A DNA stretch of 51,857 bases, taken from contig NZ_QAJR01000034.1 of assembly GCF_003852545.1 (NCBI RefSeq), forward strand, positions 1-51,857, written 5' to 3'. Below the pieces are notes generated by a model, which worked only from the letters and a program-made list of their open reading frames with translations, did no database searches and was not told the DNA's origin. The translations under genes were made by a program, and so were the position numbers. The first letter of the stretch is position 1; every line of letters starts with the position of its first letter. Positions 36,959 to 46,482 of the stretch are shown here, piece after piece. The stretch is from Acidovorax sp. FJL06. GTDB lineage: Bacteria > Pseudomonadota > Gammaproteobacteria > Burkholderiales > Burkholderiaceae_C.

Positions 36959-38158
36959 TTACGCTTTTTGGGACTCCTTGGGAACCCTGTCTGCAATGCG
37001 CCACGCGAGCCGCGAACCGCCCAGGCCTGCCGCGCCCACGGCCCAGAACAGGCCGCTCACCCCAATCACGGCCCCCGCCGACCCGAACATGAGCGGCATC
37101 AGCACGCTGGACGCGTTGATGGCCATCAGCCGCAGGCCCAGCGCCTCGCCCTGGCGGTGCGAGGGCGTGATCTGGTGCAGCAGGCTCATCACCATGGGCT
37201 GCCCCGTGCCCAGCGCCAGGCCCAGCAGCACCGAGCACAGGCCCATGGCCCAGGCGCTGTGCAGCAACGGGTACACCGCAAACAGCACGGCCGTCACCAG
37301 CATGGCCACCGCCATCACAGCCTGCTCGCGCAGGCGCTTGGCGAAAAAGGGCATCAACACGCGGATCACGGTGGCTGCAATCGCAAACGCGCCAAAAATG
37401 GTGCCGATGACGGCCGCCGACAGCCCGCGCTCATGCCCCAGCAGCGGCACGGCGAAGGCGTGCACATCCCAGCAGGAGGAGATCAGCCAGTTGACGACGA
37501 GCAGGCGCCGAAACGGCGCATCGCCCAGTAGATCCCAGGCCCGCTGGGGCGGGCCGCTGGCGGCGCCACCTGCGGCTGCGGCCACAGCCGGCAGCTCATG
37601 CACCCCCCGTACGCAGAACCAGCTGAGCAGGGGCAGCAGCGCCAGCAGCGCAAACGCCGCACGGTAGCCCTCCAGGCTGCCCGGAGCGCTGCCCGCCAGG
37701 TCGATGGCCAGCCCGGCCGCAAACGGACCGATGAAGTTGGACACCGCCGGGCCGATGGACAGCCAGCTGAACACCTGCTTGAGTTCGGTGGCATCGTGCA
37801 CCGCCCGGCCCGCGTGGCGCTGCACCGCAATCGTGGCGCCCCCCGCGGCAGCACCGGTCATCAACGCAGAAACGCACAGCACGGAAAAGGTGGGAAACAC
37901 CACCGCCAACCCCACGCCCACACACGCCACGGCCACCGAATAGGCCACCGGGCGCTTGAGCCCGTGGCGGTCGGCGTACCGGCCCGCAGGCAGGGCCAGA
38001 AACACCTGCGTGAGTGCAAACAGCGCCACCAGCAGGCCCACGGCCGCCGCACTGTGGCCCTCGCGCAGCGCCAGCAGCGGTGCAGCCAGGCGCATGCCGG
38101 CCATGCTGGCATGCACGCAGACCTGGCCAGCAATCAACCGGGCCAGTGTCCCGGTCAC
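36959..38158 (-). CDS. Major facilitator superfamily transporter
   Basis: This 399-aa carrier has about 12 membrane helices in two halves. The first-half loop contains PAGRYADRHGLKRP, the MFS motif A region. Its substrate is unknown. It overlaps the rmuC stop codon by 4 bp, so it is translationally linked to rmuC. Confidence 0.88.
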   Translation of the reverse strand: MTGTLARLIAGQVCVHASMAGMRLAAPLLALREGHSAAAVGLLVALFALTQVFLALPAGRYADRHGLKRPVAYSVAVACVGVGLAVVFPTFSVLCVSALMTGAAAGGATIAVQRHAGRAVHDATELKQVFSWLSIGPAVSNFIGPFAAGLAIDLAGSAPGSLEGYRAAFALLALLPLLSWFCVRGVHELPAVAAAAGGAASGPPQRAWDLLGDAPFRRLLVVNWLISSCWDVHAFAVPLLGHERGLSAAVIGTIFGAFAIAATVIRVLMPFFAKRLREQAVMAVAMLVTAVLFAVYPLLHSAWAMGLCSVLLGLALGTGQPMVMSLLHQITPSHRQGEALGLRLMAINASSVLMPLMFGSAGAVIGVSGLFWAVGAAGLGGSRLAWRIADRVPKESQKA

Positions 38159-39879
38159 GGCAGATCGTCCTCGGGGTCCAGCCCGGGCAAGGCTGCCGTG
38201 CGAGCGCCTGCCAGCGGGGCGCGCGCCGCATCGGGTGCGGGCAGCTCCTGCACATCGCGCAGCTTGCGCTGGATGGCGCGGGTGCGCACGCCCACCTCGT
38301 CAAACTTCTTGGCGGCGGCGTCGATGGATTTCTTGGTGGCCTCGACCACATCGCCAAACTTGGCGAACTCGGTCTTGACCATGCCCAAAAGGCTCCACAC
38401 CTCGGACGAGCGCTTCTCGATCGCCAGCGTCTTGAAGCCCATCTGCAGGCTGTTGAGCATGGCCGCCAGGTTGGCCGGGCCGGTGATCATCACGCGGCAG
38501 TCGTTCTGCACCGCTTCGACCAGGCCAGGGCGGCGCATCACCTCGGCAAACAGGCCTTCGGTGGGCAGGTACAGCACGGCAAAGTCGGTGGTGTGCGGGG
38601 GCGAGACGTACTTGGCGAAGATCTTCTTGGCTTCGAGCTTGATCGAGGTCTCGAACGCATTGCCCGCCGACAGGATGGCGGCCTTGTCGGCCGCGTCCTG
38701 CGCATCCAGCAGGCGCTGGTACTGCTCCACGGGGTACTTGGAGTCGATGGGCAGCCACACCGGGTGCTCGTCGTTCTTGCCCGGCAGGCGGATCGCAAAT
38801 TCGACCAGTTCATCGCTGCCCGGCACCGTCTTGACGTTGCGCGCGAACTGCTCGGGCGTGAGCACGTTGTCGATAATGGCCCCGAGCTGCATTTCTCCCC
38901 AGGTGCCGCGCGACTTCACGTTGGTCATCACGCGCTTCAGGTCGCCCACGCTGCCCGCCAGGGTCTGCATCTCGCCCAGGCCCTTGTGCACCTGTTCGAG
39001 CCGGTCGCTCACCAGCTTGAAGGATTCGCCCAGGCGCTGCTCCAGCGTGGCGTGGAGCTTTTCGTCCACGGTGCGGCGCATTTCTTCGAGCTTGGTGGCG
39101 TTGTCGGCCTGGATGGCGGCCAGGCGTTCGTTGAGCGCGTTGCGCAGCTGCTCGGCGTTGTGCTGGCTGCCCTGCACCATGCCCGTGAGCTGCTGCGAGA
39201 CCGCATCCTGCAGCACCGAGAACTGGTTGCGGATCTGGTTGCCGTTGGCTTCGAGCTGGTCTTTCAGCGCGGCGGACACGGCGCCCAGCTGCGTCTGGAT
39301 GTCGGTCTTGAGCGAGTCGAGCGTGCCGCGCGTGGCAGCCGACAGGGCCTCGAAGCGCTCCTGGATGCGCTGCTCGAACAGCTGCGTGCTTTCGGCCAGT
39401 GCCTCGCGCGAGCGCTGGCTGTCGGACGCGAGCGACTGCGCGGTCTGCGTGAGCTCGGCGCGGAAGGCGGCCAGGGCATCGGACAGCTCCTTGCGCGCCA
39501 AAGCGGCCTCGGCCTGGCCCTGGGCCAGGCGCTGCTCCAGCTTGGCCTCGAACGCACCAAAGGCCGCCAGCAGTTCGGCGCGGCCCGTGCGGGACTCGCC
39601 CACAGCCTGGGCCAGCCGCTCGTCCACCGCGCCGCGCAGGGCCTCCAGCTGGTGCTGCGTGGCCTGCGTGAAGCCCGAGAGCTGTTTCGCCATCGCTTCC
39701 ATGGCGCCGTCGTTGCGGGCCACGGCCAGCTGCGTGGCCTGGGCCGTGGCCTCCAGCGACTGCAGGCGCGCCAGCCACTCGGCAGGCAGCTCCACACGCG
39801 GGCGGCGCAGCAGCACAAGGCCCACGAGCACCACCACCAAGGCCCAAGCGGCCAGCAAGACAAGCGTATCGGTAGTCAA
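38155..39879 (-). CDS. rmuC: RmuC-family DNA recombination protein
   Basis: This 574-aa protein has an N-terminal membrane helix (about 5-24), a long coiled coil (about 45-290), and the RmuC domain, with KSRGTWGEMQLGAIIDNVLTPEQF, LPIDSKYPVEQYQRLL and FAVLYLPTEGLFAEVMRRPGL. RmuC limits DNA inversion at short inverted repeats and in some bacteria acts in phage defence. The predicted start is a TTG at 39879, a few bases from a TAGC-family repeat. I see no in-frame ATG close to it. It overlaps the MFS gene by 4 bp. Confidence 0.92.
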   Translation of the reverse strand: MTTDTLVLLAAWALVVVLVGLVLLRRPRVELPAEWLARLQSLEATAQATQLAVARNDGAMEAMAKQLSGFTQATQHQLEALRGAVDERLAQAVGESRTGRAELLAAFGAFEAKLEQRLAQGQAEAALARKELSDALAAFRAELTQTAQSLASDSQRSREALAESTQLFEQRIQERFEALSAATRGTLDSLKTDIQTQLGAVSAALKDQLEANGNQIRNQFSVLQDAVSQQLTGMVQGSQHNAEQLRNALNERLAAIQADNATKLEEMRRTVDEKLHATLEQRLGESFKLVSDRLEQVHKGLGEMQTLAGSVGDLKRVMTNVKSRGTWGEMQLGAIIDNVLTPEQFARNVKTVPGSDELVEFAIRLPGKNDEHPVWLPIDSKYPVEQYQRLLDAQDAADKAAILSAGNAFETSIKLEAKKIFAKYVSPPHTTDFAVLYLPTEGLFAEVMRRPGLVEAVQNDCRVMITGPANLAAMLNSLQMGFKTLAIEKRSSEVWSLLGMVKTEFAKFGDVVEATKKSIDAAAKKFDEVGVRTRAIQRKLRDVQELPAPDAARAPLAGARTAALPGLDPEDDLP

Positions 39880-39886
39880 GGTATTT

Positions 39887-39950
39887 ACTATTGTTTTGAT
39901 AGCTTCTACCGCTTATCCGTCGCGCGGTAACGGCCCATTTTGTTCAAAAA
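39887..39950. repeat. Short palindromic repeat, TAGC...GCGCTT family, copy 6
   Basis: ACTATTGTTTTGATAGCTTC, TACCGCTTATCCGTCGCGCGG and CCATTTTGTTCAAAAA fill the 72-bp gap between the 2-hydroxyacid dehydrogenase stop codon and the rmuC TTG start. This copy is more degenerate than others. Confidence 0.55.
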
Positions 39951-39951
39951 C

Positions 39952-40941
39952 CTAGCCCCGCAACCCGGCCTGGGGCTGGTTCACCGGCGTGAGCGGCCCT
40001 CGCCCCTCGAAGAAGGCGATCAGGTTGTCCGCCGCCAGGTTGGCCATGGCGCGGCGCGTGGGCACCGTGGCGCTGGCGATGTGGGGTGTGAGCACCACGT
40101 TGGGCACGGCGAGCAGGTCGGGGTGCACGCTGGGCTCGCCCTCGAACACGTCGAGGCCCGCCGCCGCGATGCGCTGCTCGCGCAGGGCCACGGCCAGGGC
40201 CGCGTCGTCCACGATGCCGCCGCGCGCAATGTTGACCAGCGTGGCCGTGGGCTTCATCAGCGCCAGCTCTGCCGCGCCGATGGTGTGGTGCGATGCCGGG
40301 GTGTAGGGCACCACCAGCACCACATGGTCGGCGGTGCGCAGCAGCTCTTCCTTGCCCACATAGCGCGCCTTGCACTCTGCCTCCAGCGCAGCAGGCAGGC
40401 GCGAGCGGTTGTGGTAGACCACCTTCATGCCAAAGCCGTGTGCGCCGCGCCGGGCAATGCCCTGCCCGATGCGCCCCATGCCGATGATGCCCAGCGTGCT
40501 GCCGTGGATGTCGCTGCCGGCGAACATGTCATAGCTCCACTTGGTCCATTGGCCGGCGCGCAGGTAATGCTCGCTTTCGGTCATGCGGCGGGCCGTGGCC
40601 ATCAAGAGCGCAAAGCCGAAGTCGGCCGTGGTCTCGGTCAGCACGTCGGGCGTGTTGGTGCCCTGCACGCCAGCGGCGGTCATGGCGTCCACGTCGAAGT
40701 TGTTGTAGCCCACGGCCATGTTGGCCACGATGCGCAGGCGCGGCGCCGCCGCCAGCAGCGGCGCGTCGATGCGCTGGCTGCCGGTGGTGAAGGCGCCGTC
40801 CTTGTCGGCCAGGCGCTCGGCCAGCTCGGCCGGCGTCCAGATCACGTCTTCGGGGTTGGCCTCCACCTCGAAGTGCTGGCGCAGGCGGTCCACGATGTCG
40901 GGGAAGATCGCGCGGGCGACCAGGATGCGGGGCTTGCTCAT
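39952..40941 (-). CDS. D-2-hydroxyacid dehydrogenase (glyoxylate/hydroxypyruvate reductase type)
   Basis: This 329-aa enzyme reduces glyoxylate or hydroxypyruvate with NAD(P)H. It has VGYNNFDVDA, the nucleotide-binding GIIGMGRIGQGIA (about 152-164), the catalytic Arg in NIARGGIVDD, the Glu in GLDVFEGEP, and the His in LTPHIASAT. Length is normal. E. coli GhrB is the best-known relative, but I do not assign the exact substrate. It is separate from nhaD by a 157-bp gap with a repeat. Confidence 0.9.
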   Translation of the reverse strand: MSKPRILVARAIFPDIVDRLRQHFEVEANPEDVIWTPAELAERLADKDGAFTTGSQRIDAPLLAAAPRLRIVANMAVGYNNFDVDAMTAAGVQGTNTPDVLTETTADFGFALLMATARRMTESEHYLRAGQWTKWSYDMFAGSDIHGSTLGIIGMGRIGQGIARRGAHGFGMKVVYHNRSRLPAALEAECKARYVGKEELLRTADHVVLVVPYTPASHHTIGAAELALMKPTATLVNIARGGIVDDAALAVALREQRIAAAGLDVFEGEPSVHPDLLAVPNVVLTPHIASATVPTRRAMANLAADNLIAFFEGRGPLTPVNQPQAGLRG

Positions 40942-41002
40942 GAGCGGGCGTTCTCCATATCGATGACTTGTCTACAACTTTGCGCGCACAGTCCAGGCAA
41001 CT

Positions 41003-41094
41003 GGCGCGGGGCCATGCCAGCGCCCCCGTGCAAGGGCCGCCCCGCCGCACTGGGGGCGTCCCCCTTGGGGGATGGCGCGAAGCGACTCAGGGGG
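41003..41094. repeat. CCCCCTGAG...GGGGGACGC repeat, copy 3 (reverse)
   Basis: On the minus strand it reads CCCCCTGAGTCGCTTCGCGC, CCCCCAAGGGGGACGCC and then a GC-rich tail. It ends 5 bp before the nhaD stop codon region and could act as a terminator-like hairpin for nhaD. Confidence 0.65.
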
Positions 41095-41098
41095 ACTC

Positions 41099-42511
41099 TC
41101 ATTTGAACCAGATGAAGGTCATGACGACAAACAGCGGCACCAGGATGCCCCCCGACCACAGCATGTAGCCGAAGAAGCTGGGCATCTTCACGCCCCGGTC
41201 TTCGGCAATGGCCTTGACCATCATGTTGGGCGCATTGCCGATGTAGGAGTTGGCCCCCATGAACACCGAGCCCGCCGAGATGGCCGCCAGCGTGGGGGCC
41301 AGCGTGGTCATGAGCGTGGCCGGGTCGCCGCCCGCCGTGTTGAAGAACACCAGGTAGGTCGGTGCGTTGTCAAGGAAGGAGCTGAGCAGGCCCGAGGCCC
41401 AGAAGTACATGGCCGGGTCGGGCGTGCCATCGGGCCGCGTCACCGCCGCCACCACGGCGCCGAACGGACCGTTGACGCCGGCCTTGAGCATGGCGATCAC
41501 CGGGATGATGGTGAGGAAGATGCCGGCAAACAGCTTGGCCACTTCCTGCATGGGGCCCCAGCTGAACTGGTTGTCCTCATGCACTTTTTTCGGGGTGACG
41601 CGCAGCGACACCAGCGCCACCAGGATCAGGCCCACATCGCGCACGATGCCGGGCAGGCCCACCTCGGCCCCGGCGATGGTGAACGACACGGAAGACTTCC
41701 AGAGGCCGCTGAGCAGCACCAGCGCCACCACCACGCCCAGCAACGCAAAGTTGGCCTTGCCGTCAAAGCCGATGGATTTGGTGGTGGGCGTGGGGTCTAC
41801 CTTGAGCACTTCTTCACGGCGGTGGTAGTACCAGGAATCCAGCACAAAGAAGATCACCAGCAGTGCGCCCACGAGGAACAGGGTCTCGGGGAAAATGTGG
41901 CTCACCGTCCAGAAAAAATCCACCCCCTTCAGGAAGCCCAGGAACAGCGGCGGGTCGCCCAGCGGGGTGAGCGAGCCCCCGGCGTTGGAGACGATGAAGA
42001 TGAAGAACACCACCACATGCGCCACATGCTTGCGGTTGTCGTTGGCACGGATCAGCGGACGGATCAGCAGCATGGATGCGCCCGTGGTGCCCATGACGCT
42101 GGCCAGCACCGCCCCAATGGCGAGGATGGCCGTGTTGAGCACCGGACTGCCGCGCAGGTTGCCCCGGATGTAGATGCCGCCCGCCACGGTGAACAGCGCG
42201 GTGAGCAGGATGACGAAGGGAATGTACTCAGCCACCAGCGCATGCACAAAGCTGGCCCCTGCCGCACCGGGCCCGAACACCACGGCAAACGGCAGCAAAA
42301 ACGCCAGCGCCCAGCCCGCCGCCACCTTGCCAAAGTGGTGGTGCCAGAAGATGGGCGCCAGCAGTGGCATGAGGGCAATCGACAGCAGGATGCCGGCAAA
42401 CGGCACGCCCCACAGCACCGACAGCGCGCCGCCATCGATATCGGCCGCCATGGCCATGCCGGGCAGTGCGGCCAGGAGGCCGGCACCAGCCAGCCCGCGC
42501 GAAAATTTCAT
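41099..42511 (-). CDS. nhaD: NhaD-type Na+/H+ antiporter
   Basis: This 470-aa integral membrane protein has about 13 helices and begins with a hydrophobic segment that looks like a signal (MKFSRGLAGAGLLAALPGMAMA). Motifs include SVMGTTGASMLLIRPLIRAN, VSNAGGSLTPLGDPPLFLGFLKGVDF, and SSFLDNAPTYLVF, all typical of NhaD in the ion-transporter superfamily. The ATG at 42511 is the most likely start. It should export Na+ or Li+ for protons, adding to the Mrp system in the same window. It is 73 bp after pncB. Confidence 0.9.
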   Translation of the reverse strand: MKFSRGLAGAGLLAALPGMAMAADIDGGALSVLWGVPFAGILLSIALMPLLAPIFWHHHFGKVAAGWALAFLLPFAVVFGPGAAGASFVHALVAEYIPFVILLTALFTVAGGIYIRGNLRGSPVLNTAILAIGAVLASVMGTTGASMLLIRPLIRANDNRKHVAHVVVFFIFIVSNAGGSLTPLGDPPLFLGFLKGVDFFWTVSHIFPETLFLVGALLVIFFVLDSWYYHRREEVLKVDPTPTTKSIGFDGKANFALLGVVVALVLLSGLWKSSVSFTIAGAEVGLPGIVRDVGLILVALVSLRVTPKKVHEDNQFSWGPMQEVAKLFAGIFLTIIPVIAMLKAGVNGPFGAVVAAVTRPDGTPDPAMYFWASGLLSSFLDNAPTYLVFFNTAGGDPATLMTTLAPTLAAISAGSVFMGANSYIGNAPNMMVKAIAEDRGVKMPSFFGYMLWSGGILVPLFVVMTFIWFK

Positions 42512-42584
42512 GGTTCTTGTCTCCATCACTTTTTTCAGAAAATCGGGGGCGCATCCATCCACAGGCGCCAGGGCACGCAGGGGC

Positions 42585-43805
42585 TCATGCCGGCGCGGGG
42601 ATCTCAAACACCTGCCGCAGGTAGGCCAGGTAGGCCTCGTCATCGCACATGCCCTTGCCGGGCGTGTCCGACAGCTTGGCCACGGGCTGGTCATTGCAGC
42701 GCGTCATCTTGATGACGACCTGCAGCGGCTCGTGCGCGGGCGGGCTGCCCAGATCGTTGGTCAGGTTGGTGCCGATGCCGAAGGCGAGCTGGCAGCGCCC
42801 GCGGAACTGCTGGTACAGCTCGATGGTGCGCGGGATCGTGAGCGCGTCGCTGAAGATCAGCGTCTTGGTGAGCGGATCGACGCGGTTCTTGCGGTAATGC
42901 GCCAAGAGGCGCTCGCCCCAGGCAAACGGGTCGCCGCTGTCGTGGCGCGCGCCATCGAACAGCTTGCAGAAATACAGGTCGAAGTCGCGCAGGAAGGCGC
43001 TCATGCCGTACACATCCGACAGCGCAATGCCCAGGTCGCCCCGGTATTCCTTGGCCCACATTTCAAAGCCGAACACCTGGCTGTCACGCAGGCGCGGCCC
43101 CAGCGCCTGGCAGGCCTGCAAATACTCGTGCGCCATGGTCCCGAGCGGCGTCACGCCCAGCTTCATGGCATAGAGCACATTGCTCGTGCCCGCAAACTGG
43201 CCGGGGCCGGCCGGCGCGCCGGGACGGCGGTCGCCCGTGCCCAGGCGGGCCACCAGCACGCGCAGCACTTCCTCGTGCCACGCGCGGGAAAAGCGCCGGC
43301 GCGTGCCGTAGTCGGCGATCTTGAGGTCCGACAGGCCTTCGCCCTGCAGCAGCGCGATCTTGGCATCCAGGCGTTTGCGGCCCTCGGGGAAGTCCGGCAC
43401 CTTCTGCGTGTTGCGGAAGTAGACCTCGTTGATGATGGCCAGCACCGGGATCTCGAACAGGATAGTGTGCAGCCAGGGCCCGCGGATGGAGATGTCGATC
43501 TCGCCGTTGTGCTGCGGCGTGACGGTGATGTATTTTTCGTTGAGCTTGAACAGCCCGAGGAAGTCCACGAAGTCGCTCTTGATAAAGCGCAGTGATCGCA
43601 GGTAGGTCAGCTCGGCGTCCTGGAACTGCAGGCTGCACAACGAGCGGATCTCGTCACGGATCTCGTTGGCAAACGGCGCCAGCTGCACGCCAGGGTTGCG
43701 ACACTTGAAGCGGTATTCGACCTGCGCCCCCGGAAACTGGTGCAGCACCACCTGCATCATGGTGAACTTGTACAGGTCGGTGTCGAGCAGGCTGGTGATG
43801 ATCAT
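42585..43805 (-). CDS. pncB: Nicotinate phosphoribosyltransferase
   Basis: This 406-aa enzyme makes nicotinate mononucleotide from nicotinate, PRPP and ATP in NAD salvage. Its N-terminus [19 protein letters not shown] matches PncB. Others are [10 protein letters not shown], the [16 protein letters not shown] segment carrying the phosphorylatable His, [12 protein letters not shown], and [18 protein letters not shown]. The ATG at 43805 is strongly preferred over the frame start at 43913. Length matches E. coli PncB (400). Confidence 0.96.
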   Translation of the reverse strand: MIITSLLDTDLYKFTMMQVVLHQFPGAQVEYRFKCRNPGVQLAPFANEIRDEIRSLCSLQFQDAELTYLRSLRFIKSDFVDFLGLFKLNEKYITVTPQHNGEIDISIRGPWLHTILFEIPVLAIINEVYFRNTQKVPDFPEGRKRLDAKIALLQGEGLSDLKIADYGTRRRFSRAWHEEVLRVLVARLGTGDRRPGAPAGPGQFAGTSNVLYAMKLGVTPLGTMAHEYLQACQALGPRLRDSQVFGFEMWAKEYRGDLGIALSDVYGMSAFLRDFDLYFCKLFDGARHDSGDPFAWGERLLAHYRKNRVDPLTKTLIFSDALTIPRTIELYQQFRGRCQLAFGIGTNLTNDLGSPPAHEPLQVVIKMTRCNDQPVAKLSDTPGKGMCDDEAYLAYLRQVFEIPAPA

Positions 43806-43977
43806 GGACGGGGCAAGCCTTGGAAACCGCCCACGCGATCCCCAGGCCACGGGCCAGGCAACAAAGCCGCAAAGTGTAGGCCATCGGGGCGCCTTGCGCC
43901 GGGCGCAGCCCATGGCGTCAGCGGGTATTCAGCCCGGGCCCCGCGCTATCAAATCCATTGCACCGGGGCTATGGGCA

Positions 43978-44469
43978 TCAACCCGGTACCACCAGGGCCT
44001 GCAGCACGGTGCGCAGGGCCTCGGGCACGGGCACGGGCCGGCGCGTCTCGCGGTCCACATACACGTGGATGAAATGGCCGGCGGCGGCGGTGAGCGGCTC
44101 GCCCTGCGCAAACAGGCCCACCTCGTAGCGCACGCTGGAGCCCCCCAGGCGCGCCACGCGGATGCCAGCCTCCACGGTCTGCGGAAACGCCAGGGATGCG
44201 AAGTAGTTGCACTGGGTTTCGATCACCAGGCCGATGGTGGCCCCCGCGTGGATGTCGAGCACGCCCTGGTCGATCAGGTGCGCATTCACCGCCGTGTCGA
44301 ACCAGCTGTAGTACACGACGTTGTTCACATGGCCATACACATCGTTGTCGGCCCAGCGGGTGGTGATGGGGCGGAACACGCGGTAGGCGCTGCGCGGCTG
44401 CGGGGCCGGACGGGCCGGTGCGGAAGGAGCAGAAGGCGCGGCGGACGGGGTGCTGGCGGCAGAGGTCAT
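43978..44469 (-). CDS. Acyl-CoA thioesterase, hotdog fold (4HBT)
   Basis: This 163-aa protein has the 4HBT motif [25 protein letters not shown] (about 37-60), with the catalytic Asp. The first 28 residues are Ala/Pro/Ser-rich. It should hydrolyse acyl-CoA, with unknown chain preference. It overlaps the deacetylase stop codon by 4 bp (ATGA), so the two are translationally coupled. Confidence 0.87.
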   Translation of the reverse strand: MTSAASTPSAAPSAPSAPARPAPQPRSAYRVFRPITTRWADNDVYGHVNNVVYYSWFDTAVNAHLIDQGVLDIHAGATIGLVIETQCNYFASLAFPQTVEAGIRVARLGGSSVRYEVGLFAQGEPLTAAAGHFIHVYVDRETRRPVPVPEALRTVLQALVVPG

Positions 44470-45404
44470 GGCCGCACATTCTGCCAGCGCTGGTGGTACT
44501 GCCAGGCCACGCGCCAGGTGGTGAGCTGGGCCTGGATCGTGTCCTCCAGATCATTGCCGTAGCCACCGGCCATCGCAAAGGCCAGCGGAATCCGCCGCTG
44601 CCAGGCCCAGTCGAACACGCGCCGGTCACGCGCCTCCAGGCCATCGTGGGTCACGGCCAGGCGCCCCAAGCGATCGCCCTCGTGCGGGTCGGCCCCGGCC
44701 AGGTAGAACACCAGGCCGGGGGTGCAGCGCTGGTCCAGCACCGCCAAGGCTTCGTCCAGCGCGTGCAGGTATTCCTCGTCCGCGCAGCCGTCGGGCAGCT
44801 CCACATCCAGGTCCCCCGCCTCCTTGCGGAAGGGGAAATTGCGCGCACCGTGCAGCGACAGCGTGAACACACTGTCATCGCCCTGGAAGATATGCGCCGT
44901 GCCATTGCCCTGGTGCACGTCCAGGTCGATCACGGCCACCGAAAGCGGCGGGGCGCCCCAGCCCCGCGCTGCGGCATGCTCGGACTGCATGCGCCGGGCG
45001 GCCACGGCCACATCGTTGAACACGCAGAACCCGCTGCCCTTGTCCGCATAGGCATGGTGCGTGCCGCCCGCGAGGTTGCCGGCCACGCCGTCACGCAAGG
45101 CCTGGCGGCTGGCCGCCACCGTGGCCCCCACCGAGCGCCGTGCCCGCTCGGCCATGGCCTCGCTCCAGGGAAAGCCGATCTCACGCTGCGCGGGGGCTGG
45201 CAGCGTGCCCTGCGCAATCGCCCCGATGTATCCCGGGGTATGGGCCAGCGCCAGGTCGTCATCGCCCGCAGGCTGCGCCACCTGCAGCTGCACGCCCGCC
45301 AACTGCTGTGCAATCCGGTCGCGCAGCATGCGGTACTTGGCCATGGGAAAACGGTGCCCTTCGGGCAGGGGCAGAACAAAGTGGTCGGCGTAATAGGCAT
45401 GCAT
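44466..45404 (-). CDS. Histone-deacetylase-like (HDAC superfamily) amidohydrolase
   Basis: This 312-aa zinc enzyme removes an acyl group from an amine substrate. The active-site pattern is intact: His pair 116-117 (GGTHHAY), zinc ligands D162 and H164 ([10 protein letters not shown]) and D239 (AGADPHEGD), and Tyr282 in AGGYGND. Length is close to HDAC11-type and bacterial class IV-like enzymes. Its substrate is unknown, and candidates are acetylated proteins, polyamines or small molecules. It is coupled to the thioesterase gene by a 4-bp overlap. Confidence 0.88.
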   Translation of the reverse strand: MHAYYADHFVLPLPEGHRFPMAKYRMLRDRIAQQLAGVQLQVAQPAGDDDLALAHTPGYIGAIAQGTLPAPAQREIGFPWSEAMAERARRSVGATVAASRQALRDGVAGNLAGGTHHAYADKGSGFCVFNDVAVAARRMQSEHAAARGWGAPPLSVAVIDLDVHQGNGTAHIFQGDDSVFTLSLHGARNFPFRKEAGDLDVELPDGCADEEYLHALDEALAVLDQRCTPGLVFYLAGADPHEGDRLGRLAVTHDGLEARDRRVFDWAWQRRIPLAFAMAGGYGNDLEDTIQAQLTTWRVAWQYHQRWQNVRP

Positions 45405-45450
45405 GACGCGATTGTGGCAAGCCAGGCTTTCTGGGGCGTTGTGCCTAATT

Positions 45451-45465
45451 TACTGCAGCGCAACA
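45451..45465 (+). promoter_or_regulatory. PhaR-like box 1, upstream of the phasin promoter
   Basis: TACTGCAGCGCAACA matches box 2 (45510-45524) at 12 of 15 positions. PhaR repressors of PHA genes bind GC/TGC-rich sites near phasin promoters. The match is by eye. Confidence 0.45.
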
Positions 45466-45473
45466 AAAAATCC

Positions 45474-45501
45474 TTGCAATACCGCAGCAAGTCCCTAAAA
45501 T
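45474..45501 (+). promoter_or_regulatory. Sigma-70 promoter of the phasin gene
   Basis: TTGCAA (45474-45479) and TAAAAT (45496-45501) are spaced 16 bp, with the transcript start expected near 45508. Box 1 lies just upstream and box 2 just downstream of it. Confidence 0.6.
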
Positions 45502-45509
45502 TCAAACCA

Positions 45510-45524
45510 TGCTGCACTGCAACA
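45510..45524 (+). promoter_or_regulatory. PhaR-like box 2, downstream of the phasin promoter
   Basis: TGCTGCACTGCAACA is close to the predicted start of transcription. A repressor bound here would block it. It includes CTGCACTGCA, a TGC-rich pattern. Confidence 0.45.
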
Positions 45525-45603
45525 TGACTCTACCGGGTCAAGGTCAGCGCAGATGTCTGTAAGCCACCCTGGCCCTCTGGGTCCCATTTTTAGGAGATAT
45601 GAC

Positions 45604-46152
45604 ATGACGCTGACCGCTGAACAAATCCTGGCCTCGCACAAAGCCAACATCGAAACCCTGTTCGGTCTGACGACCAAGGCCTTCGAAGGCGTGGAAAAGC
45701 TGGTGGAACTGAACGTGACCGCCTCGCGCGCCGCCCTGTCGGAAGCCGCCACCCACACGCAAGCCGTGCTGGGTGTGAAGGACGCACAAGAACTGCTGGC
45801 CCTGCAAGCCGGCCTGTTCCAGCCCCTGGCTGAAAAGACCGCTGCCTACAGCCGCCACCTGTACGACATCGCCTCGGGCACCGGCGCCGAATTCGGCAAG
45901 GCGTTCGAATCGCAAGCCACCGACGCGCAAAAGGCCTTCACCAACCTGGTGGACAGCGCCGCCAAGAACGCCCCCGCCGGTTCCGAAACCGCCGTGGCCG
46001 TGATGAAGAGCGCCGTCTCTGCCGCCAACAACGCTTTCGAATCCGTGCAAAAGGCCGTCAAGCAAGCGTCGGATGTGGCCGAAGCCAACTTCAACGCCGT
46101 GGCCAGCACCGCTGCCAACGCCGCCAAGACGGCTGCGCCCCGCAAGCGCTGA
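45604..46152 (+). CDS. phaP: Phasin (PHA granule-associated protein)
   Basis: Phasins coat polyhydroxyalkanoate granules. This 182-aa protein is Ala-rich and helical, with [32 protein letters not shown], the standard phasin_2 pattern, and ends in AAPRKR. The ATG at 45604 has a GGAG site. No PHA synthase or depolymerase is within the window, so it is unlinked to them. Likely controlled by PhaR through the two boxes described. Confidence 0.93.
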   Translation: MTLTAEQILASHKANIETLFGLTTKAFEGVEKLVELNVTASRAALSEAATHTQAVLGVKDAQELLALQAGLFQPLAEKTAAYSRHLYDIASGTGAEFGKAFESQATDAQKAFTNLVDSAAKNAPAGSETAVAVMKSAVSAANNAFESVQKAVKQASDVAEANFNAVASTAANAAKTAAPRKR

Positions 46153-46482
46153 TCGGGATATGGCGGTCTGGAGTGCAACCTCTAGGCCGCATTCAGGGAA
46201 TACCCTGATAATCCATCCATGCGCTGCAACACAAACCCCGTGTGCAGCGCGCGAGTTGTCTCCTTGGATCCTCTCGAAACCCCCGTTTCAGGGATCCTTT
46301 TAAAGCCCGGTTTTACGACTGGGCTTTTTTTTGCCCGGCCGGCCAGCGCCGGCGCCTCCCCCCGCCCCTTGCGCTGCATCAAGCCGCCCCCTTGGAATTC
46401 CATTCCCGGTCCCGGCATTTATTAAGAATAATTCGCGTTTGCTTTATCATTGGGGGCAGTAACAACCCCGAAAGATGCATCC
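46153..46482. other. Gene-free gap between phasin and iron-binding protein
   Basis: These 330 bases hold the phasin terminator and an AT-rich leader before the iron-binding protein gene (from about 46420). I see no other ORF or RNA. GAAACCCCCGTTTCAGGG could form a small hairpin. No clear Fur box is visible. Confidence 0.5.
46302..46332 (+). terminator. Terminator after phasin
   Basis: AAAGCCC (46302-46308) pairs with GGGCTTT (46321-46327), and eight T follow. The loop is 12 bases. Confidence 0.7.

Noticed and set aside
46420-46460. A possible Fur box before the iron-binding protein gene
   Set aside because: The AT-rich stretch does not match the GATAATGATAATCATTATC consensus well enough.
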